Counted from the stretch's first letter, positions 16,497 to 25,656 are shown. The stretch: 64,000 nt of DNA from Maritimibacter sp. DP1N21-5 (GCF_019218295.1 NZ_JAHUZF010000006.1:682001-746000), one strand, 5' to 3'. Numbers and translations are program-made. The notes: generated by a model not told the origin, from the letters alone.

Positions 16497-17771
16497 ATGA
16501 TACAGGTATTGGGAAGTTCCTGGGCGCTGCTTCTGGGCATCATGCTCCTGATGGTCGGCAACGGCATCCAGGGCACGCTGCTTGGTATTCGCGGCGCACT
16601 CGAGGGGTTCTCGACCTTCGAGATGTCGATCGTGATGTCGTCCTACTTCGCGGGCTTCCTGTTCGGCTCCCGCATGGCGCCGGAGCTGATCCGCAAAGTC
16701 GGTCATATCCGGGTCTTCGCCGCATTGGGCAGCTTCATCTCTGCCGTGCTGATCCTTTATCCGACGCTCACTGACCCGGTGGCTTGGTCGCTCCTCAGGC
16801 TCTTCATCGGCTTTTGCTTCTCCGGCGTCTACGTGACCGCCGAAAGCTGGCTCAACAACGCTGCCGACAACCAGAACCGGGGCAAGGCGCTGTCGCTTTA
16901 TCTCATCGTGCAGATGATCGGGATCATCGTCGCGCAGGGCCTCGTGGTCGTGGGTGATCCGTCGGGTTTCATCCTTTTCGTCATTCCCTCGGTGCTCGTG
17001 TCGATTGCCTTCGCGCCGATCCTTCTGTCGGTCTCGCCGACGCCGCCTTTCGACACCGCGCGGCGGCTGACCCTGCGCAAGCTCTTCGAGATCTCGCCTC
17101 TGGGGGTGATCGGCATTCTCTTCGTGGGGGCCGCCTATGCCGTGATGTTCGGGATGGCCGGGGTCTATGGCACCGAGGCGGGCCTGTCCAAAGAGAACCT
17201 TTCCTATTTCGTGGCGAGCTTCTATCTGGGCGGTCTTCTGCTTCAGTATCCCATCGGGTGGCTCTCGGACCGCATCGGCCGCCGCGTCCTGATCATCGCG
17301 GCCGCGACGATCGGGGTCGTGGCGTCGCTGACGGCCTACCTGATCCCCGGTTACGGGACGCTGCTTTTGTCGGCCTTCTTCATCGGCGGGATGATGGGGC
17401 CGCTCTACGGGCTGCTCCTCGCGCATACGAACGACTATCTCGAACCCGAGGAGATGGCCGCCGCAAGTGCCGGGATGATGTTCATCAACGGCGTCGGTGC
17501 CATTGTCGGCCCTCTGGCCGCGGGGTGGATCATGGGGCCGCTCGGGGCGGGGGGGTTCTTCCTGGTGCTGGGTGTGCTTCTGAGTGTCGTGATCGCCTAT
17601 GCCGTCTGGCGGTCGACCCAGCGCGCCGCCATTCCGGTCGATGAAACCGCCGGTTATGTCAGCGTCATGCCGCAGGCCTCGCCGGTGGCGGTGGAACTGG
17701 CACAGGAAATCTATGTCGAGGCACGTGAGGACGCGCAGGAAAGCGTGGAGGAGACGGATGCGAAAGTGTGA
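16497..17771 (+). CDS. MFS transporter (YcaD-like)
   Basis: The 424-residue protein has about 12 membrane spans and resembles the YcaD branch of the major facilitator superfamily, with FEMSIVMSSYFAGFLFGS near the start, YVTAESWLNNAADNQNRGKAL in the first half and the loop motif GWLSDRIGRRVLI in the second half. The acidic C-terminal tail (EAREDAQESVEETDAK) is cytoplasmic. AGGAG lies about 11 bases before the ATG. The substrate is unknown. Confidence 0.85.
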   Translation: MIQVLGSSWALLLGIMLLMVGNGIQGTLLGIRGALEGFSTFEMSIVMSSYFAGFLFGSRMAPELIRKVGHIRVFAALGSFISAVLILYPTLTDPVAWSLLRLFIGFCFSGVYVTAESWLNNAADNQNRGKALSLYLIVQMIGIIVAQGLVVVGDPSGFILFVIPSVLVSIAFAPILLSVSPTPPFDTARRLTLRKLFEISPLGVIGILFVGAAYAVMFGMAGVYGTEAGLSKENLSYFVASFYLGGLLLQYPIGWLSDRIGRRVLIIAAATIGVVASLTAYLIPGYGTLLLSAFFIGGMMGPLYGLLLAHTNDYLEPEEMAAASAGMMFINGVGAIVGPLAAGWIMGPLGAGGFFLVLGVLLSVVIAYAVWRSTQRAAIPVDETAGYVSVMPQASPVAVELAQEIYVEAREDAQESVEETDAKV

Positions 17772-17854
17772 ACGCAACATTCCAAAATATCCTTGCCCTT
17801 CCTTGAAACTATTGCAAATCTCGCACCAGGACAGTGCCGGCTGGGGAGGGACCT

Positions 17855-18427
17855 ATGGCCACACCTGAGGAGATCCTTTCGTTCTGGCTCGACGAGGTCG
17901 GACCGGAAGGATGGTATGCCGCCGGAGAGACGCTGGATCGCTCGATCATCGAGCGCTTTGGCGGGGCCTGGGCGCAGGCGACGCAGGGCGCATTCTCCTT
18001 GTGGCTCACCTATCCGTCGGGCACACTGGCCTACATCATCCTGTTGGACCAGTTTCCGCGAAACATGTTCCGTGACGAGGCGAAGGCCTTTTCCACGGAC
18101 AAGGTCGCGCTCGCTGCCGCCAAATGTGCCATCGACAAGGGCTGGGACATGAAGATCGCCGAGCCGGCCCGTCAGTTCTTCTATCTGCCGCTCATGCACT
18201 CGGAAAACCTCGCCGATCAGGATCGCTGCGTGCGTCTCATGCTCACGCGGATGCCGGAGACGGGGCAACCCAATCTCCTTCACGCCAAGGTCCACCGCGA
18301 GGTCATTCGCCGGTTCGGACGGTTCCCCTATCGCAACCAGGCGCTTTCGCGCACGACGACAGCGTCCGAGGCGGCCTTCGTGGATCAGGGCGGCTATGGC
18401 GCGGTTCTGCGCGAGTTGAGCGCCTGA
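17855..18427 (+). CDS. DUF924 family protein
   Basis: The 190-residue cytoplasmic protein is made up of helices and opens with PEEILSFWLDEVGPEGWY. It contains the family signature ILLDQFPRNMFRD and later FFYLPLMHSENLADQ, HREVIRRFGRFPYRN. DUF924 proteins are widespread in proteobacteria and fungi and structurally resemble TPR-like helical folds, but have no established function. The ATG at 17855 follows a strong GGGGAGGG ribosome binding site. lpdA lies 155 bases downstream. Confidence 0.88.
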   Translation: MATPEEILSFWLDEVGPEGWYAAGETLDRSIIERFGGAWAQATQGAFSLWLTYPSGTLAYIILLDQFPRNMFRDEAKAFSTDKVALAAAKCAIDKGWDMKIAEPARQFFYLPLMHSENLADQDRCVRLMLTRMPETGQPNLLHAKVHREVIRRFGRFPYRNQALSRTTTASEAAFVDQGGYGAVLRELSA

Positions 18428-18537
18428 CGCGACGCGGACTTTCGAATCGGTTACGGTCCAAGGGTCCGTCGGCACTGCTGGCGGGCCTTGTTCCATGCGG
18501 GCTTGCCGCGCGCACGCTGGGTCCATTGTGCCCCTTC

Positions 18538-18567
18538 AAAAAGTAGTTTAAGGGTAAACTACTTTTT
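18538..18567. promoter_or_regulatory. perfect 13-bp AT-rich inverted repeat before lpdA
   Basis: AAAAAGTAGTTTA and TAAACTACTTTTT flank an AGGG loop. The repeat ends 15 bases before the lpdA ATG, directly before its ribosome binding site, in otherwise GC-rich DNA. It could be an operator, an attenuator or a terminator of the DUF924 gene. The short distance to lpdA favours regulation of lpdA. Confidence 0.6.
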
Positions 18568-18582
18568 CAGAGGGAGTTAGAC

Positions 18583-19977
18583 ATGGCCGATACCAGCTTT
18601 GATGTCATCGTCGTGGGGTCCGGGCCCGGCGGCTATGTCGCGGCGATCCGCGCCGCCCAGCTCGGGCTCAAGACGGCCGTGATCGAGCGCGATCATCTGG
18701 GTGGGATCTGCCTCAACTGGGGATGTATCCCGACCAAGGCGCTCCTGCGCTCGGCCGAGGTCTACCACCTCATGCACCGCGCCAAGGATTTCGGCCTCTC
18801 CGTCGAGAAAGCCGATTACGATCTCTCCGCAGTTGTCGCGCGGTCGCGTGGCGTGGCGAAACAGCTTTCGGGCGGGGTCGCGCATCTTCTGAAAAAGAAC
18901 AAGGTGACGGTCGTCATGGGCGCCGGCAAGCTCGCCGGGAAGGGCAAGGTCGAGGTCAAGACCGACAAGGGGACCGAAACGCTCACCGCCAAGAACATCA
19001 TTATCGCCACGGGCGCCCGCGCGCGGGAGTTGCCGGGGCTGGAGGCTGACGGCGATCTGGTCTGGACCTACAAGCACGCCCTGAACCCGTCCCGGATGCC
19101 GAAGAAGCTCCTCGTCATAGGCTCCGGCGCGATCGGTATCGAGTTCGCAAGCTTCTTCAATACGCTCGGCTCGGATACCACGGTGGTCGAGGTGATGGAC
19201 CGCGTGTTGCCCGTAGAGGACGCCGAAATCTCGGCTTTCGCCAAGAAGCAGTTCGAGAAGCAGGGCATGAAGATCCGCGAGAAATCGACGGTCAAGAAGC
19301 TTGACCGTGCCAAGGGCAAAGTAACGGCGCATATCGAGGCTGGCGGCAAGACGACGACGGAGGAGTTTGACACCGTGATCTCCGCCGTCGGCATCGTCGG
19401 CAACGTCGAGGGGCTCGGGCTCGAGGAAGCCGGGGTCAAGGTCGACCGGACCCATGTCGTGACCGACGAATACTGCCGCACAGGTGTCGAGGGGCTTTTT
19501 GCCATTGGCGACATCGCCGGCGCGCCCTGGCTTGCCCACAAGGCTTCGCACGAGGGGGTGATGGTCGCGGAACTCATCGCCGGCAAGCACGCGCATCCGG
19601 TGAAGCCCAACTCCATCGCGGGCTGCACCTATTGCCAGCCGCAGGTCGCAAGCGTCGGTTATACCGAGGCCAAGGCCAAGGAACTGGGTTACGAGGTCAA
19701 GGTCGGCAAGTTCCCTTTCATCGGGAACGGAAAGGCCATCGCGCTCGGCGAGCCCGAGGGGATGGTGAAGACCGTCTTCGATGCCAAGACCGGCGAGCTT
19801 CTGGGCGCGCATATGGTCGGGGCCGAGGTGACCGAGCTGATCCAGGGCTACGTGGTCGGACGGCAGCTCGAGACCACGGAAGAGGACCTCATGAACACGG
19901 TCTTCCCGCATCCCACCCTGTCCGAGATGATGCACGAGAGCGTTCTCGATGCTTACGGGCGGGCCATCCATTTCTAG
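18583..19977 (+). CDS. lpdA: dihydrolipoyl dehydrogenase
   Basis: This FAD enzyme (E3) reoxidises lipoyl groups of 2-oxoacid dehydrogenase complexes or the glycine cleavage system. The 464-residue protein has GSGPGG (12-17) for FAD, the redox disulfide C43/C48 (GGICLNWGCIPTK), an NAD site GSGAIGIEFAS and the C-terminal active-site segment HPTLSEMMHE. GAGGGAG lies ahead of the ATG. No E1/E2 genes are adjacent, so it may be one of several E3 copies in the genome. A strong terminator follows. Confidence 0.95.
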   Translation: MADTSFDVIVVGSGPGGYVAAIRAAQLGLKTAVIERDHLGGICLNWGCIPTKALLRSAEVYHLMHRAKDFGLSVEKADYDLSAVVARSRGVAKQLSGGVAHLLKKNKVTVVMGAGKLAGKGKVEVKTDKGTETLTAKNIIIATGARARELPGLEADGDLVWTYKHALNPSRMPKKLLVIGSGAIGIEFASFFNTLGSDTTVVEVMDRVLPVEDAEISAFAKKQFEKQGMKIREKSTVKKLDRAKGKVTAHIEAGGKTTTEEFDTVISAVGIVGNVEGLGLEEAGVKVDRTHVVTDEYCRTGVEGLFAIGDIAGAPWLAHKASHEGVMVAELIAGKHAHPVKPNSIAGCTYCQPQVASVGYTEAKAKELGYEVKVGKFPFIGNGKAIALGEPEGMVKTVFDAKTGELLGAHMVGAEVTELIQGYVVGRQLETTEEDLMNTVFPHPTLSEMMHESVLDAYGRAIHF

Positions 19978-19997
19978 AGCCACGCTTACTGGTAACG

Positions 19998-20025
19998 AAA
20001 ATGGCGCCCGAGGGCGCCATTTTTT
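19998..20025 (+). terminator. rho-independent terminator after lpdA
   Basis: AAAATGGCGCC and GGCGCCATTTT form an 11-bp stem around CGAG and are followed by more T residues. The A-run on the other side means it could also end the minus-strand methyltransferase transcript that converges on it. Confidence 0.85.
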
Positions 20026-20058
20026 GTGACCATACGGTCGCGCAGGGGGGGGCGGGCG

Positions 20059-21111
20059 TCAGCCCCGCCGACGCCGCCCACCGCGCCGCCCGCCGGCGGC
20101 ACCGGCGCTGCTGCTGCCGGGCTGGTTGAAGCGGATCCATTCGGCGCCGTGGGCGTCGTTGTTGAGAAGGAAGTTCGCGGCGCGGATCGCTTCCATCTCC
20201 TTGCCGGGGCGATATTGGGTGGAGCCCAGACCAAAGAGCGTCACGAAGGTCTCGTCATCCATGTCCTCGGGCAGGAAGACACCGGCGGCTTCGACCTCGG
20301 CGCGCTTCTCGGCGATCTTTGTCTGCGTCACGGGCAGGGCGAGTGGGTTCATGATGGCCGAGGTCATCCCGGCGGCCGCCGCCATGGGCAGGAAGGCGTT
20401 GTTGATGCCGTGGCGGTTGGGCAGCCCGAAGGATATGTTCGAGGCACCGCAGGTCGTATTCACGCCAAGCTCGTCGCGCAGGCGCCGCACCAGCGTGAAG
20501 ACCTGCAAACCGGCGGTCCCCATCGCACCCACCGGCATGACCAGCGGGTCGACGACGATGTCATGCGCCGGGATGCCATAGTCCGCCGCGCGCTGGACGA
20601 TCCGCTTGGCGACTTCGAAGCGCACGTCCGGGTCCTCGGAAATGCCCGTGTCGTCGTTGGAGATCGCCACAACCGGCACGTTGTATTTCGCGACGAGCGG
20701 CAGGACGAACTCCATGCGCTCTTCCTCACCCGTCACCGAGTTGACGAGCGGACGGCCCTTGGCGGCCTTGAGACCGGCTTCCAGCGCCGCCGGAACCGAG
20801 CTGTCAATGCAGAGCGGCACGTCGACCAAACCCTGCACAAGCTCGATCATCGCCGTCATGAGCGGCGGTTCCGTTTCGTTGGGGTTGGGGTTGGAGTTAT
20901 AGACCACGCCTGCGTTCACATCGAGAACCGTCGCACCGCAGGCGACCTGCGCCACCGCATCGCGTTCCACGGTCGAATAGTCGCCCGCTTCCAGCTCGGC
21001 TGCGAGCTTCTTGCGGCCCGTGGGGTTGATGCGTTCGCCGATCACGCAGAAGGGTTCGTCGAACCCGATTGTCACGGTCTTGGTTGCAGATTCGAGAACG
21101 GTGCGGGTCAT
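20059..21111 (-). CDS. methyltetrahydrofolate:corrinoid (cobalamin) methyltransferase
   Basis: The 350-residue protein is a pterin-binding TIM barrel. It shows CVIGERINPTGRKKL near residues 22-36, ATVLDVNAGV, SNDDTG and HDIVVDPLVMPVGAMG, the pattern of enzymes that move a methyl group between 5-methyl-H4folate and a corrinoid protein. In Rhodobacteraceae such proteins act in a split, MetH-like methionine synthase. The C-terminus ends in an unusual Gly/Ser/Arg tail (GGRRGGRRRRG) that the family core does not need. A small gene precedes it by 3 bases in the same operon. Confidence 0.82.
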   Translation of the reverse strand: MTRTVLESATKTVTIGFDEPFCVIGERINPTGRKKLAAELEAGDYSTVERDAVAQVACGATVLDVNAGVVYNSNPNPNETEPPLMTAMIELVQGLVDVPLCIDSSVPAALEAGLKAAKGRPLVNSVTGEEERMEFVLPLVAKYNVPVVAISNDDTGISEDPDVRFEVAKRIVQRAADYGIPAHDIVVDPLVMPVGAMGTAGLQVFTLVRRLRDELGVNTTCGASNISFGLPNRHGINNAFLPMAAAAGMTSAIMNPLALPVTQTKIAEKRAEVEAAGVFLPEDMDDETFVTLFGLGSTQYRPGKEMEAIRAANFLLNNDAHGAEWIRFNQPGSSSAGAAGGRRGGRRRRG

Positions 21112-21114
21112 TGC

Positions 21115-21426
21115 TTATCCTTGGGTCGTTGGGGCGAAGCCCCCGTTGGAAATCAGCGCCTTGAGGCGGTCTGTGTCATATTCGGCGTCAAGCTTCGCGG
21201 CCTGCGCCCGGGCAATCTCTGCGTCGTCGCCCTCGACGGAAAAGGCATCGGCCTTGCGCCACTGGGCGAGGTAGTCATCGGTTCCGGCAAGGCCCGAGGC
21301 CATGGCGGCACGGTCGATGGCCTGTTCGAAGCGTTCGGGCAGGGGGGTCTTGGCGGCCTTCCTGCCACGGCCCACGATCACCTGCGCAGGAATGTCGCGC
21401 CAGTAAACGATTGTGACGTCAGCCAT
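21115..21426 (-). CDS. small protein of the 'virulence factor' (Virulence_fact) family
   Basis: The 103-residue protein begins VTIVYWRDIPAQVIVGRGRK and contains LPERFEQAIDRAAM and DDYLAQWRKADAF. I recognise it as the small family labelled virulence factor in Pfam, whose name reflects history and not a proven role. A good ribosome binding site (GAAGGGAG) precedes the ATG. It is the first gene of a two-gene operon with the methyltetrahydrofolate:corrinoid methyltransferase, which suggests a role in one-carbon or methionine metabolism. Confidence 0.72.
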   Translation of the reverse strand: MADVTIVYWRDIPAQVIVGRGRKAAKTPLPERFEQAIDRAAMASGLAGTDDYLAQWRKADAFSVEGDDAEIARAQAAKLDAEYDTDRLKALISNGGFAPTTQG

Positions 21427-21481
21427 GTGTCTCTCCCTTCCGCCCGCAAGCTATCGGCCCCACCCGGGGCCGCGCAGCAAA

Positions 21482-21560
21482 TTGCGACATTTCGCAGGGT
21501 GATAGCGGCTTGCGACAGATTGCGCCACGTCCGAGCCGGAAATCAGGCTTGAAAGTTTCA
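21482..21560. promoter_or_regulatory. repeat-rich control region between the methyltransferase operon and ppx
   Basis: TTGCGACA occurs twice in direct orientation (21482-21489 and 21510-21517), the first copy sits in TGCGA-CATT-TCGCA, and a palindrome TGAAAGTTTCA lies at 21550-21560. The sequence is in the divergent promoter region of the small 'virulence factor' gene and ppx. A regulator site is an inference. Confidence 0.35.
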
Positions 21561-21658
21561 CATATTCATCTTCGACGAAGGGTTTCCTATCACAGCGCTT
21601 GCCAGAGATTGCCGCGGACATTACCTTGAGGATAACTCGATATGGAGGGCGTTACGTC

Positions 21659-22771
21659 ATGGCGCCCAAGCGTCCCGAAGGTGCGGGCGCGTTCCCGAAA
21701 GCGGTCGAGCAGCCCGCGCCGCAAAGCCCGGATCCAGACAGCCTTTATGCCGCCCTGGACCTTGGCACAAACAGTTGCCGCATGTTGATTGCCCAACCAA
21801 AGGGCAATCAGTTTCATGTGGTCGACAGTTTTTCGAAGTCCGTTCAGCTGGGGCAGGGGCTCTCGGCGAGCGGGCGGTTGTCGCGTGCCTCCATGGCGCG
21901 CACGGTGCAGGCGCTCAAGATCTGCCAGCGCAAACTTCAGAAACACGATGTGATCAACATGCGACTCGTGGCAACCGAGGCCTGTCGGCGTGCCTCCAAC
22001 GCCCGTGATTTCATGGGCTATGTGACGCGCGAAACCGGTCTGAAGCTCGAGATCATCAAGCCAGAGGAAGAGGCGCGGCTCGCCGTGATCTCCTGTGCGC
22101 CGCTCGTGGCGACGCGGACCGAGCAGCTCCTTGTCGTGGATATCGGCGGCGGCTCGACCGAATTGGTCTGGCTCGACCTGTCCCATGTCCCCAAACGCGA
22201 GCGGCAGAAGTCGATCATGCGGCTTCACAAGGGCTTCGAGGGCGATCCCGGGCCTTTCCCGGTGGCCCGCGTGGTGGACTGGATTTCCGTGCCCTTGGGG
22301 GTCGCGACCCTGCGCGAACAATTCGACGACGTCGACGACGATGCGGCGCGCTTCGCGCTCATGTCGTGGTATTTCGAGGAACAGCTTGGCGACTTCAGTC
22401 CCTTCCACAAGGCACAGGCGCGCGAGGGGTTTCAGATCATCGGCACTTCCGGCACCGTCACCACCGTGGCCGCGACCCATCTGGGCCTTCGCCGCTATGA
22501 TCGCAACAAGGTCGACGGGCTGCGCATGACCTCGGACCAGATCGACAAGGTGATCCGGGGCTATCTGGCCGCAGGACCGGACGGACGGCGCAACGACCCG
22601 CGCATCGGCAAGGACCGTCAGGCGCTCATCATGTCGGGCGCCGCGATCCTGCAGGCGCTCTTGCGCGTCTGGCCCACGGACCGGCTTTCGGTGGCGGATC
22701 GCGGGTTGCGCGAGGGGCTGCTTTACGCGCAGATGTCCTCCGACGGCGTATTGGAAGACGGGCCTTTCTGA
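21659..22771 (+). CDS. ppx: Ppx/GppA-family exopolyphosphatase
   Basis: The enzyme hydrolyses polyphosphate or guanosine pentaphosphate. The ATG at 21659 follows GGAGGG by 9 bases and gives 370 residues, shorter than the E. coli Ppx because the C-terminal HD-like region is absent, as in many alphaproteobacteria. [16 protein letters not shown] and [13 protein letters not shown] are the two phosphate-binding loops of the ASKHA fold, and [11 protein letters not shown] follows. The stop codon overlaps the rlmE start by one base. Confidence 0.9.
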   Translation: MAPKRPEGAGAFPKAVEQPAPQSPDPDSLYAALDLGTNSCRMLIAQPKGNQFHVVDSFSKSVQLGQGLSASGRLSRASMARTVQALKICQRKLQKHDVINMRLVATEACRRASNARDFMGYVTRETGLKLEIIKPEEEARLAVISCAPLVATRTEQLLVVDIGGGSTELVWLDLSHVPKRERQKSIMRLHKGFEGDPGPFPVARVVDWISVPLGVATLREQFDDVDDDAARFALMSWYFEEQLGDFSPFHKAQAREGFQIIGTSGTVTTVAATHLGLRRYDRNKVDGLRMTSDQIDKVIRGYLAAGPDGRRNDPRIGKDRQALIMSGAAILQALLRVWPTDRLSVADRGLREGLLYAQMSSDGVLEDGPF

Positions 22772-23550
22772 TGGCGAAGAAGACGACAGGGAAATCCGGG
22801 GCGGGCAAGGGCTCCTCCGGTCGGGGGCAGCGTGACCTTCGCGTGAAGGTCAAGACCGCGCGTGGACGCAAGCTCTCGTCCACGCTCTGGCTCGAGCGGC
22901 AGCTGAACGATCCCTATGTGAAACGCGCCCAGGCCGAGGGCTTCCGGGGCCGGGCTGCCTTCAAGATCCTCGAAATCGACGACAAGTTCCGCTTTCTCGT
23001 GCCCGGCGCCCGGGTGGTGGACCTTGGCTGCGCGCCGGGGGGCTGGCTTCAGGTCGCGGTCGAACGGGTCAACGCCCTGGGCGAGAAAAAGGGCAAGAAG
23101 ATCGGCACCGTGCTGGGTGTCGATCTTCAAGAGGTCGAGCCGGTCGCCGGGGCCGAGGCCCATGTCCTCGACTTCATGGAGGATGACGCCGATCTCAAGG
23201 TGAAGGACTGGCTCGGGGGCCGGGCCGATGTGGTCATGTCCGACATGGCGGCGGCCTCGTCCGGGCACAAGCAGACCGACCACCTGCGTATCATCGCGCT
23301 TTGTGAAACCGCCGCTCAATTCGCCTTCGACGTGCTGGACGAGGGCGGGACCTTCGTCGCCAAGGTGCTGGCCGGCGGAGCCGAAGGCGAGCTTCAGAAG
23401 CTCTTGAAGCAGAAGTTCACCAAGGTCGTGAACATCAAGCCGCCTGCGAGCCGCTCAGATTCGTCCGAGAAATTCGTGGTCGCCACCGGGTTCAGGGGCA
23501 GCGTGGCCGGGGAGGATGAGACCGAGGACAGGCCGGAGAGCGAGGGCTGA
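22771..23550 (+). CDS. rlmE: 23S rRNA (uridine2552-2'-O)-methyltransferase
   Basis: RlmE (FtsJ/RrmJ) methylates U2552 of 23S rRNA in the A-loop, a late step of 50S assembly. The 259-residue protein has a basic N-terminal tail, [16 protein letters not shown] with the first catalytic lysine, [15 protein letters not shown] for [11 protein letters not shown] with the catalytic aspartate and FVAKVLAGG with the second lysine. The start overlaps the ppx stop by one base (TGATG), so the genes are coupled. Confidence 0.95.
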   Translation: MAKKTTGKSGAGKGSSGRGQRDLRVKVKTARGRKLSSTLWLERQLNDPYVKRAQAEGFRGRAAFKILEIDDKFRFLVPGARVVDLGCAPGGWLQVAVERVNALGEKKGKKIGTVLGVDLQEVEPVAGAEAHVLDFMEDDADLKVKDWLGGRADVVMSDMAAASSGHKQTDHLRIIALCETAAQFAFDVLDEGGTFVAKVLAGGAEGELQKLLKQKFTKVVNIKPPASRSDSSEKFVVATGFRGSVAGEDETEDRPESEG

Positions 23551-23570
23551 CGGAAGCCGCCCACGCAAGC

Positions 23571-23912
23571 TCAGGGACAGGCTATGGGCAGGAAACTCGT
23601 CGTCATGCCTTCCGACACCACCATGAGCGCGAGCATGTCGGCGGCCTCCATGTCGGGGCCGGGTTTGGGGCAGACCGGGGTGCGAAGCTCGCAACGGGAG
23701 GTAACAAAGGCATCCATGCCCTCCACGAAGGTCGCGCTCATGTCTGCCCCCTTGCCATCGAGCACCGCGCTCCAGGCCCGCTCGAACCGCGCGCATTTCT
23801 CGTCGCGCCAGCCGGGCGTCAAGTCGGTGCCGGGCTCCGGCGCCTGCGGTCCGGTTTCGGCCAGACCGGCGAGCGGCAGAGTCGCAAGGCAGATGAACGC
23901 CGCCGCTTTCAC
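23571..23912 (-). CDS. small secreted protein coupled to msrB
   Basis: The 113-residue product starts with a signal peptide ([20 protein letters not shown]). The mature part has four cysteines ([16 protein letters not shown] and the final IACP), suggesting two disulfide bonds. I do not recognise the family. Its ATG overlaps the msrB stop by 4 bases, so it is made together with the methionine sulfoxide reductase. A periplasmic redox role is only a guess from this context. Confidence 0.65.
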   Translation of the reverse strand: MKAAAFICLATLPLAGLAETGPQAPEPGTDLTPGWRDEKCARFERAWSAVLDGKGADMSATFVEGMDAFVTSRCELRTPVCPKPGPDMEAADMLALMVVSEGMTTSFLPIACP

Positions 23913-24349
23913 TCCACCTGGTCCAGATAGGCGCCGTAGCCTTCAGTCTCCATGTCCTCGTAGGGCACGAAGCGCAACGATGCCGAGTTGATGCAATAGC
24001 GCAGCCCGCCCCGGTCCACCGGACCATCGGGGAACACATGCCCGAGATGACTGTCACCATGGGTGGAGCGCACTTCGGTCCGGATCATCCCGTGGGTCGT
24101 GTCGCGCAGTTCGTTGATATGTGCGTCGTCGATGGGCTTCGTGAAGGACGGCCAGCCACAGCCGCTTTCGTATTTGTCCGAGGAAGCGAAGAGCGGCTCG
24201 CCCGACACCACGTCGACGTAGATCCCGCGCTCCTTGTTGTGCAGAAGCGCGCCGGTGCCGGGGCGTTCGGTGCCCGACTGCTGGGTGACGTAATACTGCA
24301 TCTCGTCCAAAGCGGCGACGACATCGGGGTTCTTTTCATATTTGGCCAT
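23909..24349 (-). CDS. msrB: peptide-methionine (R)-S-oxide reductase
   Basis: MsrB reduces the R-epimer of methionine sulfoxide in proteins. The 146-residue enzyme shows [14 protein letters not shown], the [14 protein letters not shown] block and the catalytic cysteine in [12 protein letters not shown]. The CxxC zinc pairs found in many MsrB proteins are absent, so this is the zinc-free form, with the GCGWPSF cysteine as likely resolving residue. No signal peptide is visible, so it is cytoplasmic. It overlaps a downstream secreted-protein gene by 4 bases. Confidence 0.95.
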   Translation of the reverse strand: MAKYEKNPDVVAALDEMQYYVTQQSGTERPGTGALLHNKERGIYVDVVSGEPLFASSDKYESGCGWPSFTKPIDDAHINELRDTTHGMIRTEVRSTHGDSHLGHVFPDGPVDRGGLRYCINSASLRFVPYEDMETEGYGAYLDQVE

Positions 24350-24435
24350 GGGTGTCTCCTCTGCGTTGCCGCCAATATGGGACCGGGCAGGGTGCGCGTC
24401 ACCCCGTCCGACTGTTGCAACGGGTCAATTCCCGG

Positions 24436-25371
24436 TCACCCGCGCGCCTTGGGATGCGGCACGAATTCCTCGGTGTCCCCCGGCGGCAATGTGAACCGCC
24501 CATGCTCGAAGTCGCCGCCGATCCAGGCTTCCTGTGCCGCTTCCAGTTTCTCGCGCGACGAGGCGACGAAGTTCCACGAGATGTAGCGCGGCCCGTTGAG
24601 TGTTTCGCCGCCGAGCACCATGACCCGGGCTCCCGTAGGACCGGCTGTCAGCGCCACGCGGTCGCCGGGGCGAAACACGCCCATCCGGTGCGGTGCGAAG
24701 ACGTCGCCCGCAACTTCGACCTCGCCTTCCATCACATAGAAAGCCCGGTCCTCGTGGTCGTCCGGCATCGGGAGCGTCGCATGGGGCGCAAGCGTCACAT
24801 CGGCGTAGAACATGTCGGAGAAGGTCCTCACGGGGGCAGCCTGTCCCCAGACCCGACCCACGATGAGCCGCGCGCTCACCCCGTCGACTTCGATCACCGG
24901 CAGATCGCCTTTCGCGTGGTGCTCGAAGCTGGCGTCGTCATCTTCACGGTCCTCGGGCAGCGCCACCCAAGTCTGGATGCCGAAGAGGCTTTGGCGGCCC
25001 ACCCGGTCCTCCTTCGCCGAACGTTCGGAATGGGTGACGCCATTGCCCGCCACCATCCAGTTGACCGCGCCCGGTGTGATCATCCGGTCGGAACCAAGGC
25101 TGTCCAGATGCCGGAACTGCCCCTGGTAAAGATAGGTGACGGTTGCCAGCCCGATATGCGGATGCGGGCGCACGTCGAGCCCGTCGTCGATGAACTCCAC
25201 CGGCCCCATCTGGTCGAAGAAGATGAAGGGTCCCACCATCTGCCGTTTCGCGGCAGGGAGCGCGCGGCGCACCTCGAACCCGCCAAGGTCGCGGGCGCGC
25301 GGCACGATGACGGTCTCCAAGGCGCCGGGATCGGTCGCAAGGGTGGGGTCGAACCCCGGAAAATGGCTCAT
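24436..25371 (-). CDS. pirin family protein
   Basis: The 311-residue protein is a bicupin. VGPFIFFDQMGPVEF, VRPHPHIGLATVTYL and GVTHSER carry the conserved metal-binding His and Glu residues of the N-terminal cupin, and the second half (DHEDRAFYVMEGEVEV) is the C-terminal cupin. Bacterial pirins include quercetinase-like dioxygenases and modulators of central metabolism, so the substrate stays open. A small GNAT gene lies 3 bases upstream in the same direction. Confidence 0.9.
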   Translation of the reverse strand: MSHFPGFDPTLATDPGALETVIVPRARDLGGFEVRRALPAAKRQMVGPFIFFDQMGPVEFIDDGLDVRPHPHIGLATVTYLYQGQFRHLDSLGSDRMITPGAVNWMVAGNGVTHSERSAKEDRVGRQSLFGIQTWVALPEDREDDDASFEHHAKGDLPVIEVDGVSARLIVGRVWGQAAPVRTFSDMFYADVTLAPHATLPMPDDHEDRAFYVMEGEVEVAGDVFAPHRMGVFRPGDRVALTAGPTGARVMVLGGETLNGPRYISWNFVASSREKLEAAQEAWIGGDFEHGRFTLPPGDTEEFVPHPKARG

Positions 25372-25374
25372 GGC

Positions 25375-25656
25375 TTATCCTTTCACGTCGGCCCAGTCGG
25401 GGTGGCGGTCGAACTGAGCATGGGCGAAGGGGCAAAGCGGCACCAGTTTGTAGCCTCCCGCCCGCGCATCCTCGACCGCCCGTTTGACGAGCAGGGCGCC
25501 CGCACCCTTGCCCCGGAGCGCATCGGGCACGCCGGTATGGTCGATGATGAGCATCGTATCGGAAAGTCGGGAATAGGTCATCTCTGCCTCGTGCCCATCG
25601 ATCACAAGGGTGTAGCGTCCCTTGCTTCCGGTCTCTTCACGTCGAATGTCGGTCAT
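25375..25656 (-). CDS. small GNAT-type N-acetyltransferase (YjdJ-like)
   Basis: The 93-residue protein is a minimal GNAT domain. TYSRLSDTMLIIDHTGVP is followed by the acetyl-CoA binding stretch ALRGKGAGALLVKRAVEDAR and KLVPLCPFAHAQFDRHP, which is typical of the short YjdJ/At1g77540 branch. It lies 3 bases upstream of the pirin gene and probably shares its transcript. The acceptor molecule is unknown. Confidence 0.82.
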   Translation of the reverse strand: MTDIRREETGSKGRYTLVIDGHEAEMTYSRLSDTMLIIDHTGVPDALRGKGAGALLVKRAVEDARAGGYKLVPLCPFAHAQFDRHPDWADVKG

